From the NCBI GenBank assembly GCA_034698045.1, contig JAQGAU010000013.1, forward strand, positions 1 to 64,000: 64,000 nucleotides of DNA, in the 5' to 3' direction. The stretch is from Paramacrobiotus richtersi (taxonomy: Eukaryota; Tardigrada; Eutardigrada; Parachela; Macrobiotidae). The notes below the pieces were generated by a model that saw nothing but the letters and a program-made list of their open reading frames with translations, had not been told where the DNA came from and did no database searches. The position numbers and the translations under genes are program-made. Each line of letters starts with the position of its first letter. Position 1 is the first letter of the stretch. This document shows positions 30,554 through 43,010 of the stretch, one piece after another.

Positions 30554-32409
30554 GAGGTCGACCTTCACATTAAACGATAATGGGCAGAGATTCTTGAATA
30601 AATTGAACTGGCATTGGATCTTTCATTAGCGCTTGCTGAAGCATTTTCTTTAGCTTTGAGTTCGAATGATATTCGAGTTGCAGCTGTGATCAGCAATATG
30701 ATATGTAGAATTTACTATTTATGCCACAAATAGATCGTTTGTTTTGCGCCATTGTATGGCCATCTGACAATGTGAGTTTATGATAACTCGTTACGATAGC
30801 TGACCAAAAAGTCGTTATTCGCACAAAAAAAACACTGATTCACCGTACTACAGTACATACACATGTGCATCGATTTTTCAAAAATGGAATAGACAAGATG
30901 CGGTAATGCAGTGCAATGAAGATGAATTATCGATGCACAATTTCTTTAACGGCTTGTTAGACTGTGAATCTGCAAGATGCGCACGTTTCTTCGAAAGGAT
31001 TAGCATAAATTAGGGAGTCTGGCTTTCCACTTTTTTTCCGAAATTCGATACATACTGTGCCAGCCGATCAGACGCGTTAATGCGTTCGTGCTTACAATCA
31101 GACGGTATAGTTACACTGACAATTGTGAAAAAGCTCCCAAGCAGACTTGCCGAATCCGTCCGTTTCTTTCTTAAATACTCGTCGTTTCAGTCCCGCCGCA
31201 TATCGAACCTACGACCCAGTACCGTTATTTGACTCATAAAAGAGATAAGCTGCATGTCGACCACTAAGCCGTGGTACAGTACACCGGTGAGCCGAAAACG
31301 TAGAATTTAGGCGTACATTCTGGCAATGAAACGTTGGGGCAGTTACGGACAATCGGCTTCACGCTGCCGACAGTTATTCGACCGAAGCGAAGGTCATCCC
31401 TGTTCAAGAGATTTGCAAAGATGGATGTCGCCAAACGTTTCTGCGCACTGCGATAGCGCCGTCAGTTTTCATCCGATTTTCATCAAATCAGAGCAGAACT
31501 TGGGTTTTGACCTATAGATGAGCTGATTACTTTTTGACATGCAGATGTCGAAAAATAAGAGATGTAAGCAAAAAATGAGCACGTGTTTAAGGATAACAGA
31601 CTCTTTAGTCTGCTTAACTACAGACCAACGCCATACGCAATCGGTTCCCTATGTACCTGCCCGTTCATTCCGTTCGCTTCGGTTTTTATCGCTAGCGCAG
31701 TGGAGTGTGTTTACCTAGTTAAACTCCCAGTACAGCGCATGGTTGTTACGTGGACCCTCCCATCGCGGCTTCAGCCAGTAAGGAGCTGTATCCACTCACA
31801 CGTGAAGATAGTTTTGACAGGTGAGCTTCGATGATGAGATGTCTACCTACATCAAGCCTTTTTAATGCGCGTCATATACCGTGCCATTTTTGACAGTGTG
31901 ATACATTTGCCGGAAAACATTATTACGATTGATTACGCCGGCATTAATCAGCTAAACTTAAAGTTATCGTGCGCGGGAGTTAATCGTCCCCATGTGTCTC
32001 AACTCATTCTATAGCGTGAACGTCAGATCGTGCAATGCACTAGCACAGATAAAACGCAAACATTTACGGTAACCTTGCTATTCTACTTACTATTGTACGT
32101 TTTCCACGCGCAACTGTGCGATTCTCATGCGAACCAGGAAAATCAAATTGAATGGACGTATACATTGTCAGATGCCAATTCCCCGCCCGCCAAGATTAAC
32201 GGTAATCATTTCCTCCCGCAGCTTTACCAGGATTGATTAACAACAGCCGCAGCCGTTCAATTACCTGTTCCGCTCCTCACTGTGCGCGCTACCTACCCAC
32301 GAAGGAAATTGATCAGTCTCCCGATTGCTCGCGTTCCCCTCCAGCACATGAACCATGCCCCTGCTGTGATCGTGTAAATTGTCTTTAATGGACATCTGCA
32401 GCCCTGACA
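30554..32409. other. Intergenic region before the second cyclase
   Basis: 1.86 kb with no gene, tRNA or repeat that I can support. It should include the promoter of guanylyl cyclase copy 2, and possibly downstream flank that originally followed copy 1 before the transposon inserted. Confidence 0.45.
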
Positions 32410-35400
32410 ATGCGCGCCAGTCTTCTGGTTTACGTAATGTTTATTAATTATGCCGAGTCTATCCGGAATTTAACCGTCTGCTCGGTGATTGAGTCGGGCA
32501 ATGAGATGCTGGTGTATAATTATCAGCGTGCTGCGGCGGCCATTGATTTGGCCATGGAATATGCCAATGAGGTGATTCTGCCTGGTGATCTCCAGTTGAC
32601 GCTGAATTATAAAGATGGCGGGAAGGTTTGCGGTGCGAACAATGTGGCGGTGAAACGGGCGCTGGACTGGATGAAAGAGGGAGTGCAGTGTCATGTGTAC
32701 ATTGGTCCAGGTAAATATTGATGGGATCGTTGGGAAAAAACGGGTGTTTGCTCAACTTTTCAGTCATCGATTTATGATAGCAACAGCGTTTACTTAATTA
32801 CGCGAAACACCGTCAACAAATATTGATGCTTAGGACTGTGTCTCTAGTATTAATACCAAAAAACATTTTTCTATAACTTGAAGCGCCTTTGTTGCAGAAA
32901 CAGATACTGCTTTTTTGACACTTTTCCTTTTTTTAATACTGTAGACATATCACAACTATAAGCATTTGTTTCATAGATGATGTTTTTGTAAAACCTGTCA
33001 TTATTTATTAGAGAACATAAATCTTTCTTCACGGGAATTTTCATTCTTGATTGTTTTCACTTGTGTGTACGGAAACTGACAAGCCCACCTGTTCGTGTCA
33101 ATTAGTAAACGTCAGAAAGCATTTTTGCAACATTATGGCTTAGACGTTCACGTCATTTTCTTTCCCATTATTGTAGGTGAAATACGCTTCACAGTAAACG
33201 TAACAAGCTACTGTCCATTGCATAATATTGTGAGTACAAATCAATGGCAATTACAACACCCAAAGACAGTCATTGACAGTGATCTTAAAGGTTATCAGAA
33301 ACGCTTCCTCGGGTGTCTTTCCTGATGATGTGCATGATATTCAGGATTACTCTCACCTTTTTACTGGTTTATTGATCAGTCCTCTTGATTACCTCGATGA
33401 ATTGAGAATATCGTTCCCACGCGGTTCACTTGAGACAGAGTCGTATTACACAGTAAACGACTTTTCTTTCTCATCCACAAACGCGCACTGTATGTAGAAA
33501 AATGCATCCCAAGTTTCTGCAATCGCATAGTACCGAATAAAACGTAGAACCTTTGTTGTCACACTGTCGTTGACCCAAAACAGATGATTAAGATGCAACC
33601 GGTCACAAATACCAAGGACCAAGTTAGAGAAACACAAGTCGGCAAAAGTTTATCTTTAGGACAGGAGAAAGCAGATACACTCGTTTTTTGTTTCTGTGCT
33701 TGAGCATAGAAGTTATGCACGGTAATGTTAGTTTGATTTTGGCCACCGTTCCTTTGCGTGCTAACTGGGATAAGTTTTTTAATTTGAATTTTAGCTGTGT
33801 CAACTTTATTTCTGAGCATTTGCCGATTAAACGCTTAGTCGTAGTTTGACTTTTTTCATCTTCCCATAGGTTGCGATCGAGCCGTCGCCGATCTCTACAG
33901 TATCGCCACCTACCAGAACATCCCCGTGATCGGCGTACCGGCCGGGAACGTGGTGGGGATCACCAAGCTCTCCCGCCAGCAACTGCCCTTACTCATCCGC
34001 CCGGCCTATTCCTTCACCGACGTGTCTCGTCTCTTGATCACCTTCCTCGACGCCTTTAACTACACACACACCACCACGTTAATTGACGAATCCAACGCCT
34101 TCTACTCGGAAATGGGGGAAATATTCAGTTTGCAGTTTCGGACTGTGCGACCGGATCTCTATGCCCGGGCGAAATTTGAGCAGTTCAAAAGCGACGACGC
34201 CACGAGGGAAGAGTATGGGAATTTTCTCAAGATTGCCAGCGTCAATTCGCGGGTGGTGGTGTTGCTGGGGAATGCGTCGGTGGTGCGGCAGGTCATGGTA
34301 ACAAAACAGTCTGTTTTTCCGGAAGTGTGGGGCGGTTTTTGATGGTTCTCGGTTTTCAGCTGGTTGCCCGGAAGCTACTCATGACAAAGGGTGATTATGT
34401 GAGTTTATAATCAATACCGCTGTTTGTGATCTTTCTACCAATGTATAGAGAATGGTATTTCCGTGTTTTTTTAAATCGTTTAATGTTTTTTTTTGCGACA
34501 GGGTACGTTTACAATTTTTTACCCTGTCATTGGTAATCAAAAGCGTCATGGTCATTTAGCCTGATTACTTTTTGTCAGGCACATCCTTTTTTTGTTCAGT
34601 GTTTATTTAGCATCACATTCGGCCTTATTGCCGGATCGAGCGGTACATACCCTAGTTTACGCAGCATTGCGCTAGTTAATTACTGTTTACTATTACCTTC
34701 TTTAATACCACTCTGTAATCTGGTGGACATGTTTCTTGTTGACTATCCGTTTTCCTTTGTAGGTCTACATTGCCGTGGAGCTATTCAAAAGCAATTTCTG
34801 GGGTGATTTCACGTGGAAATTCGATGATGCGATGGACCGGGTGGGTGGCACGATATCTAATCCCGCAAATCCCGCTCGATAATTATTTGTCGGCATACTT
34901 GCACCTGTAGGAAAGTCAGCTGGCGTATCGATCCCTGGTCATAATTGGATTATACGAAGAGACCAACTTGGAATTCTCACAGTTTGAGAAGGATGTACGG
35001 CGGCGCGCGCGAATTGATTACCATTATAACTATGGAGCATTTGAACAGGTCAGGACTATTTCCGAGGCTCTTCCAGCAACGAATTCACGAATGCGCAAAA
35101 CAGTCGTGTTAAAGATAACGGGAATGTATCGCTTCTTTTGTAGATTGATCCAGTGGTCGTCAGTTTTTACGACGCGTTCATTCTGTACGCCACGACCGCT
35201 GCTAAGATCTCTGACGAGGGAGGGAATCTTACCGATGGGCTTTACGTGGCCAATGCCATGAAGAACGTTTCCATTCGGAGCCCGCTGAAACACTACATCA
35301 ATATTAATCCCAGCGGTGACAGAGCACGCCCTTGCTCGATCAAAGATCTCAGTCGCGAGACGGAAAAGTTTGAGGTATTGGCAGATTCATCTTCCATCGA

Positions 35401-38400
35401 TACTATCTGATCCTACTGACGTAGAATGCTGATCGATTAACTGCTAATCATGTATTATGTCAATAACCCATAAGAGAATACGGGAACTGGTATGATCTTT
35501 ATAAAACAACCCGCCGGATGAATAAATCATCTCTGTAATAGGTCATCATGAAGATCGATTACCTGAACAAAGAAGAAGTGTGGTTTGGGAATTTCACGTG
35601 GCCCGGTGGAGCGGGACTGCCGTCTGATGTGCCGCATTGCGGGTTCGACGGGCAAGCCGCCATTTGTCATCAAGGTAGGCCGCCTGAAGCTGTCCTTTGG
35701 GATTTGTCATTTCCACAAACCAGACTCTCGTCTGCAGCTACCGCATAATCGAATTCTGTGTAATCTGACTTTTGCGTGATGTTGCAGTGGTCGCGCTGCA
35801 AAGCGGACCGATTGCCGGCATCGTGATCGGTTGCGTGGCGTTCTTGAGTTTGGTCATCGGCGGATTCATCTTCGTTATACGGTAATCGGAGATGTAATAT
35901 TTTTATGCCCACTTGACCACATCAGCTTATACATTTGCTGACTAAGCAAGATTTCCAAAGGATAATTAGCCAGAAAAATCACTGCGCACTCGAGCCGAAA
36001 CTATACATCTTGCTGTCCTACTTTCCAAACAGACCATTGTTTAGATCATTCTGTTTCAGTTTCTTATCCGGAAATTAATAGTTCCCGGTCGTTCACTCGT
36101 TACTTTCATTCGTTCATTGATTAACAGGAAGCATCAAGCGGAATACGATCCATACTGGTGGCGGATCCGTACCAGCGAAGTGCACACTTATGACACGAGC
36201 AATCCACACAATGTGTCACGGGTCAGCATACAGGTAAGTCATTTCCAGATGCCAGTGCATCGTTTCGCCTTTCCCATGTCAAATTTCCTTTAGAAATCGC
36301 AAAGTTTGAAAGAGGTCTCCCAATCCAAGACCATCATAACCCAGCGAGCATACGGCGTACCCGCTTCCTACAACGGCCACGCCATCTCCCTGACTGAGCT
36401 TCCCAAGAGATTGTACAAGCCGACGAGTGCCTTAATCCAGGAAATGAATCAGGTAAGATATTACACTAAGTCTGAAAATGTCATGTGTAATCCACTTTAT
36501 TGAACTAGGTGCGGCTGCTGTCACATCAGAATCTCCATCGTTTCGTGGGGATTTGCCTTGATGAGCAGAACTTTTGTGAGTATATTGCTGGGGAGTTGTG
36601 TACCAAAGGAACGCTGGAAGATGTTCTGGAGGATGAACATATTAAGCTGGATTGGTCGTTTAAGAACTCATTGGTTAAAGACATAACTGAAGTAAGTAAA
36701 CATCTACTACAGGAAGACGAGAAATTTGGCAAGCTGCGTTTCATTAGGGAATGTCTTATCTCCATTCCACGCCGGTGCTCTCACACGGTCGATTGTCATC
36801 ACAAGCCTGTGTAATTGACAGCCGGTTCATGGTGAAAATTACTGACTTCGGGTTAAGCGGGTTTATTGACCACAAGACCCTCCTTCCGCTAAACCCTGCG
36901 GATGATACCCGGGATTATAAAACACTTTTGTGGCGGGCGCCGGAATTGCTCCGACAGATGATGCCGGTTAAAGGAACCCAGGTGCCACTCACAGATATTG
37001 ATTGTTACGTTAATTGCGAATGTATCGACGCTTGTATTTCAGAAAGGTAACAGTTGTTTGAAGACCTGAGGACATGGTCATAAAGTGGACTGTTTCCGCA
37101 GGAGATGTTTACAGCTATGGGATTATACTGCAGCAGATTATCCTACGAAGTGCTCCCTTTACCATTCCAGTCACGGAGGGAAATTCGCTTCTTGAGACGA
37201 CGTTTTCCGATAAGGATATTGTGATCGAAGTAATTCGACTGGTTAGCAACTTTACACCATCGTAACATAACATTGCAATTTTATCAAAGGTTAAACAAGG
37301 CAGTATCCCACCATTCCGCCCAAATGTCCCCAAATCAGCCTGTTCCAGTGAACTGTACCAGTTAATGGAACAGTGCTGGGCGGAACGACCCATTGAGCGA
37401 CCTTTATTCTCCAAAGTCCGTGACTTAGTAAAGAAGATCGTCGGTGGAGGTAGCGAGAATATCGTGGAGCATTTGCTCAACCGGATGGAGCAGTATGCTA
37501 ACAGCTTGGAGACCCAGGTCGCCGAGAAGACACAGCAGTTTATGGAAGAAAAGAGGCGATCGGAAGAGCTACTCAGCCAACTCTTACCAAAGTATAAATC
37601 TTTGACCACTCACCTACACGGGTAATCAAGTATTCTCTTCTTTTGCTCTAGAAGTGTGGCGGCAGCACTGACCAAAGGAGAAAGCATTGGACCCGAGACC
37701 TTCGAGAATGTAACCATATATTTCAGCGACATTGTTGAGTTTACAACATTGTCAGCTTCGATATCTCCGATGGATGTGGTAACGCTACTAAACAGCCTAT
37801 ATACTTTGTTCGACGGGATACTGGAGAATTATGACGTGTACAAGGTGGAGACCATCGGCGATGCCTACATGGTAAACTTAATAGTGCTGTCAAGGAAGCC
37901 TACGTTAACGATAGAAATACAGTATACGAAATCGGATAACTTCTCAGTGTACTGAAAAGTTCACAGAACATACGGACAAAAGTGTCCTAGGTAGCTTATC
38001 ACTAGCGCATCTCCTGTAGGTTTCCCGTTGCGGATGCCGTAATAAACGTTCTGTACTACGGTAGCGCAGTAACGCGAAACATACAGATTACCCCTTGTTG
38101 CTGAATGATCTACTATACATTTATGATAAATGCAGGCCAAATAAAATATCTTTATTGTTTCCAGATAGCAAGCGGCCTACCCATTCGCAACGGTAACCGG
38201 CACGCCAGCGAAATCGCTAACGTTTCCTTGCGGATCCGAGCGGACATCGGAACTTTTGTGATACCTAGCAGGCCTCTTGAGAAATTAAGGATCCGCATTG
38301 GAACGCATTCCGGTGGCGATTTGACATTTGTAAAGTGATATCACGCCCATTCATTTTAATCAATGTTTTGTTTAACTTTAGGGTCTTGTGTTGCCGGGAT

Positions 38401-38870
38401 CGTTGGTCTGAAAATGCCACGTTACTGTCTGTAAGTACGCATATATTTCAAATGCTTTTATCGAAAAAATAATTATTGTCGTCATTGTAAGCTTCGGGGA
38501 TACGGTGAACACGGCGTCTAGAATGGAGTCCACGGGAGAACGTAAGAACCTTGTGGTTAGCAGTTATTGTTGCGACAGACTAACGAAATATGTTTGCACT
38601 GAATAGCAATGAAGATACAGATTTCTGAAGAATGCAATCGTTTGTTGAGCAGTATCGGCGGGTTTGTTACGCAAGAACGTGGCCAGATACTCGTAAAGGT
38701 ACGATGACGAAAATTAGATTAAGTGCTTGTCAGTTATCTGGTGTCTTCTGGATGTACAGGGGAAGGGACCAATGGTCACCTATTGGTTACTGGATACTGT
38801 GGACGCAAGGAAACGTTTAAACTCCACGGTGTCTAGACAGTCCAGTGCTGCAGTGTTGGCGCCTTTGTGA
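32410..38870 (+). CDS. Receptor (particulate) guanylyl cyclase, copy 2
   Basis: Paralogue of the gene at 7901-14551 with the same 21-exon layout: 32410-32710, 33870-34291, 34360-34398, 34763-34840, 34911-35048, 35144-35374, 35542-35674, 35788-35881, 36128-36233, 36294-36452, 36509-36691, 36748-36981, 37043-37046, 37102-37229, 37290-37591, 37652-37871, 38165-38312, 38382-38430, 38492-38541, 38607-38698, 38760-38870 (about 1073 aa). Signal peptide, ANF-receptor-like ectodomain, membrane span ([20 protein letters not shown]), kinase homology domain ([20 protein letters not shown]), coiled coil and cyclase domain. The cyclase domain has YFSDIVEFT where the family has DIVGFT, then [28 protein letters not shown] and [10 protein letters not shown]. 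It expectedly converts GTP to cGMP at a membrane in response to an unknown ligand. Exon phases agree throughout. Confidence 0.94.
37043..37046 (+). other. 4-nt microexon (AAAG) in guanylyl cyclase copy 2
   Basis: AAAG lies between acceptor GTATTTCAG and donor GTAACA, with introns of 61 and 55 nt. It supplies the Lys and first Gly base of GTQ-KG-DVYS. Its position and phase are identical to 12913-12916 in copy 1. Confidence 0.8.
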
Positions 38871-39828
38871 GAAAATGGCTGTGATATTGAAATCGAACCT
38901 TACAAATAAGTGCTCGACAAACTGCAGGCAGTCAGTAACGGGACAAAATACCACAACAGTTCATGTTCTGAAATGTTCTGGAGACCAGAAGCAAACTGCC
39001 ATTCTATGTACAAGTATCAAAACGACACATACGACTTCCGGTTTCAGAAACGGCTGAGAAAAGATCCGGAATATAAACAGCGAACATAGCTTGTAAGCGC
39101 AGTTTCTCCATGTTTCGCTGGTTTAGAGTTTACAGACAAATCACAAATGTAACTGTGAAAGACACTATTGTTCAGAATGTATATCCGTCACATTCCAGAC
39201 TGATTACAGATTCAGCAAGAAAATGCTACCAATTGATTTACTTCAGGTCTAACTGCTATTTTTGCACACGTTTAAAATTGTGCACATAATCAGAAATGGT
39301 TAAAAAGTAAAAGCAACAAGATATCAGAAAAAGGTGTTTTCAGTTTGATCAGACTTCTTACTTGTTAGTAAAGCGGGGTGGCAGTTTGTTTTTCAAAACA
39401 AGACTACGGGAACGGCGTAAAGATGGACGGAGCTGGTCAGACAATACTGCAGAATAACCGCGAAATACCGGCGAAACGGACAACACGAAAACTGGAAAAA
39501 AACATGCCCGCAAAATTACACGTGTGCAACTATTTGAGTTCACGGCGAGTGGGTCGGTGGCCGTTTTTGTGCACGCTTGTTTGGCGTATAAATATTACAT
39601 CCTAGCTTAATAATACACTGCTAATATGCCAGTTTACATCCATGATGCCAGTTTAGTACACTGCTGACCATGCATGTATCCACTCTCAAGAGCCACCTGT
39701 GACATCAGATACTTCCAAGCAGACACAGCCTTCATGACTCACTGTGCTTGCAGTCTGACAGTTGTAGGGCGAACAGTATTCGCCACGTGCCACATTTCAG
39801 TTTTGGCCAATTTTCTGGATAGGAGCTT
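38871..39828. other. Intergenic region, nothing recognised
   Basis: Between cyclase copy 2 and the LRAT-domain gene. No gene, RNA or repeat is supported. Confidence 0.45.
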
Positions 39829-40981
39829 ATGTCATCCGCCCAGGTCCATGCGGACAGTGAACATTTACTCTCTTGCCGTGAGCATAAACACCCGAAAGTT
39901 TACCGGAGTCAGTGGAAAATGAAGGATGACTGGATTACCGCGGATACGTGGCTAGACTACAAAGATCAGTTCCAGGTTGGGGACCTGGTGGAGTTTCCGC
40001 GAGGACGATTATTTGCCCACTGGGGACTGTATCTGGGCAACGGTCTGGTAGTGCACCTTACGTCGTATGACGGAGATTCTCTAACCTGTAATAGCTGCCG
40101 TGAGGCGCAAGGCACCACTCGAGAAGTACTGGACGCGCTTTCTGGACGAGTCCCCCTCGAGTCCGTAGCAACGGGGATGACCCGCCGGAGGAACCCATTC
40201 AATGTCGACTATGCGCAGTGTGGTAATATACGGATTGAGCCGTCGGCGTCAGACGTGGGGCTTACAGAGAAGGATCGCGCGAAGTGGTTCATCAAAGTCG
40301 AACACATTCAATGGATTGCAGATGCGGAGCCGAGCACATGTCTCAGCGACTCAGTCGCGTTAATGGCATTGCAGGGTTTTGTCGGTAGTTTACGTGTGAA
40401 ACTTAGATAATTTCGATAATTGTATTTATATTTATTGTAATCAGCTGGCTGCAGTTTCTGAATAAAGTATATTTAGAACTTCATCAAGGCTGCCATGTCA
40501 CATGGAATTCTGTAGGTGAGGGTTATTTTCGGAAGAACAACACGGCAAATCTGACGGAAACTATGCCGCCAAGAAGCCCGGAAGAGATCTTCGCCATTGT
40601 GCAATTATTTCAGGATAAGGAAATCGCTTACTGCTTCTTTACACGGAATTGCGAACATATCGCAACTGGCCTGAAATACAAATACGCAACTGGCCGGCAA
40701 TACAAATACGATGGTTTTGGTCGCAGTTCACAGGTGGGCTGTTTTTTCGCGGTTATGCGTTGTATGATCTATGTAGTGTTTGAACTTTCGAACCACGTAC
40801 GTTAATTTGTATGTTTGTTGTATAGGTGGACTACGGAATGTGGATTCTTGGCGGGGCTACGGTTGGAATTACCGTGTATTTGGCAGGACCATGGCTGCTG
40901 GGTGGGATGGCTGCACGTGCTGCGTATGTGGTACCACTGGCGAAAACGGCAATGAAGTTCAAGTTTAAGTCTTTCGCATGA
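39829..40981 (+). CDS. LRAT / H-rev107 (NlpC/P60-like) acyltransferase family protein
   Basis: Three exons in phase: 39829-40384, 40516-40733, 40826-40981 (309 aa; 279 aa if the in-frame ATG at 39919 is used, which would put the domain close to the N-terminus as usual). The catalytic core is present: QVGDLVEFPRGRLFAHWGLYLG (first His), VVHLT (second His), and the Cys of FFTRNCEHIATGLKY. A hydrophobic C-terminal anchor (WILGGATVGITVYLAGPWLLG) follows, as in LRAT and PLAAT proteins. These enzymes move acyl chains between phospholipids and retinol or amines through a Cys-acyl intermediate on membranes. The segment between the second His and the catalytic Cys is unusually long. Family assignment is firm; substrate is unknown. 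The join at 40384/40516 is inferred from phase. Confidence 0.85.
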
Positions 40982-42029
40982 CGGGAGTCAGCTAGTTATG
41001 GCATGCGGATAATGTATACAGTATGTAATTAACACAAAAAGTTATTTCTGCCACTCAGACCTTGTGCATAAGCATTTCTGCCACCTCGTGTGTAAACTTT
41101 CTGGTTAGCTCATTCGTATTCAACAAAAGTGCTTTCAACGAACACCATAAGAAGGTAATTTAGCAGAAGCGTCGTTATATGTGAAGAAAAGCATAGAAAG
41201 ATGAGAATCTAAGTGGCAGTTATGAATGCCGGTTTCTAAAACTCTTATCGGTCTGCACAGTTTGTACATCTGATACGAAACTTGCATACGTGGCGGCAGG
41301 AATGCTTATGCGGCGTGCCTAAAGTGCCCGAAAGGACTTGTTCTGTCAAATAGTTATTTTGCCGATTTTGTCGCCATTACTGTATAAGTCTGCAGTCGAG
41401 AAACTGCCTGCGCTAGGAAGATGTTGATTGATGACCATCATTTTTGCTCCCCCAACGCCGATAGCTTTCTTTTGATTTGTTATGATGACGGAATCTGACC
41501 TTCTGTTGCGGGTTACAGTCTGCAAACAATGGGAAGCAAATGTTGTCATTAAATATAAAACTGCGTAATAAGGGACACTTTTTTTAGCGTGAACTAAATC
41601 TGCTTTGTTGGTGAAAACGGGTGCGAATTTCGCTGACAGCTCTTATGGGTTGGGAAATCTTGCAGCAAACGTTTTTCTGGTGATTATTAGAAAGGATTAT
41701 TTGTATATAACTATGTATGTATTGTAGTTTGCTAGAACTTCGGTTTGTCTGAATTTATTACGAAAGCCGGACCAGAAACAAATGTCTGCGTATGTGCCAC
41801 TGCTGCAGAACTTATCAATTAAAGAAACATCCTAAATCATTATCGTACGTTTTAGAGCGCGTTGGCATCGTACTAAGTGCACAGGCTGCATTGCCGGTTT
41901 GTTGTAATTTGCTGGTCATGATGAACTAGCATATACTGGGGTCTCTTTAAAGCCCTGACAGAGGCAGCTGACTAAAACTTTATACCCAAAAACTGACATA
42001 ACCAGATCTAAAAAACAAGGACTGTAAAA
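40982..42029. other. Intergenic region, nothing firm
   Basis: Holds the LRAT gene 3' flank. A 67-codon minus-strand frame at 41346-41549 has an ATG but no recognised domain and no supporting context. Confidence 0.4.
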
Positions 42030-42102
42030 AGCCACCAATGGGATTCGAACCCATGATCTTCTGCTTACTAGGCAGACGCTTTACCAACTAAGCCATGGCG
42101 GC
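42030..42102 (-). tRNA. tRNA-Thr (anticodon AGT)
   Basis: On the minus strand this folds as a complete cloverleaf: acceptor GCCGCCA/TGGTGGC with one G-T pair, D arm GCTT...AAGC, anticodon stem TCTGC/GCAGA around loop CTAGTAA (anticodon AGT), T arm ATGGG-TTCGAAT-CCCAT. No intron. The sequence is identical to the tRNA at 55237-55309. Its upstream flank (42103-42240) resembles 54196-54330. Confidence 0.95.
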
Positions 42103-43010
42103 AGATTGTTCGAAATGATTTCATATGTTCAAGTCTCGTGTTGTCACATATTCGTACTTAATTTCTGCGATCAAAGGCAGAATTCAATCGCTAGATCAAA
42201 CTACTAAGGTAACGAGCAGCCAACGAGCTTTGTGAAACAGTGAAATGGTACTGTAGCACTGGCTTCTGTTCCTTCATGCGGTTTGTTGCTTGTAACACGG
42301 CAAACTTGCAAAGACTATCGCAATGACTTTTGGTTGGTGATATCTTGGTTCGTACAAATCACAGCTGGAACTACTAAACCGAGCTCAGTCCTTAGTGAAC
42401 AACATTACCTTGCAAAACATTTTTTTACCGGAACAGGAAAGTGGTGTTCCTTGAATAGGTTGCTGTGAAGACTAAGAATCAAAGTGATTAGACAACAGAC
42501 AATCATTTCATCAACGTGTTATAATTTAATACATATCTGTTTCCGTCCAACGCAGCCATGTTCTGACCGGTATGTTAGTTAGAGAAGAACAAGGTTCGCA
42601 CAAAATTATATCCAATTCATTTCAACGATCGCAAATCCTGCCAGGCAATTAGCTAATACGCGACATTGGTATGTGCCGATGCCAGTTTAACAGCAACCTG
42701 GAATGTTTACTGCATTAAAGTCAAAGACGTCTACCAGAAAAACTGGAACTATTTATCGTAGCTGCTCTTGAATTCACATCTGTATTGACCAGAATATTGA
42801 GAGCCCTGTGAGTTCAACGGTAGATTCTTAAACTTTAGTGTAGCTGTACTTATTCCCTGAAGCAACCACCAGTGCTTGGTGTTTTATACGCTACATTTGA
42901 ATTTTGACTCCATTTTATTCAGGCCACAAGATAATCCGAACTTACAACACTCTAATCTGTCAGATTAGGAAGACCACCGTTCGTAGTTCTGACCGAGAGC
43001 GTTCACGTTA
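42103..43010. other. Intergenic region between tRNA-Thr and sulfotransferase 1
   Basis: The first 140 bases belong to the duplicated tRNA-Thr cassette. A short stretch near 42660-42690 (GACATTGGTA...GCCGATGCCAG) resembles the repeat at 56331-56545. Otherwise nothing is recognised. Confidence 0.45.

Noticed and set aside
32030-32236. Secreted small protein upstream of cyclase copy 2
   Set aside because: The frame looks signal-like but has no ATG; it would start with GTG.
41346-41549. 67-aa protein on the minus strand
   Set aside because: It has an ATG but no domain, no signal peptide and no context.
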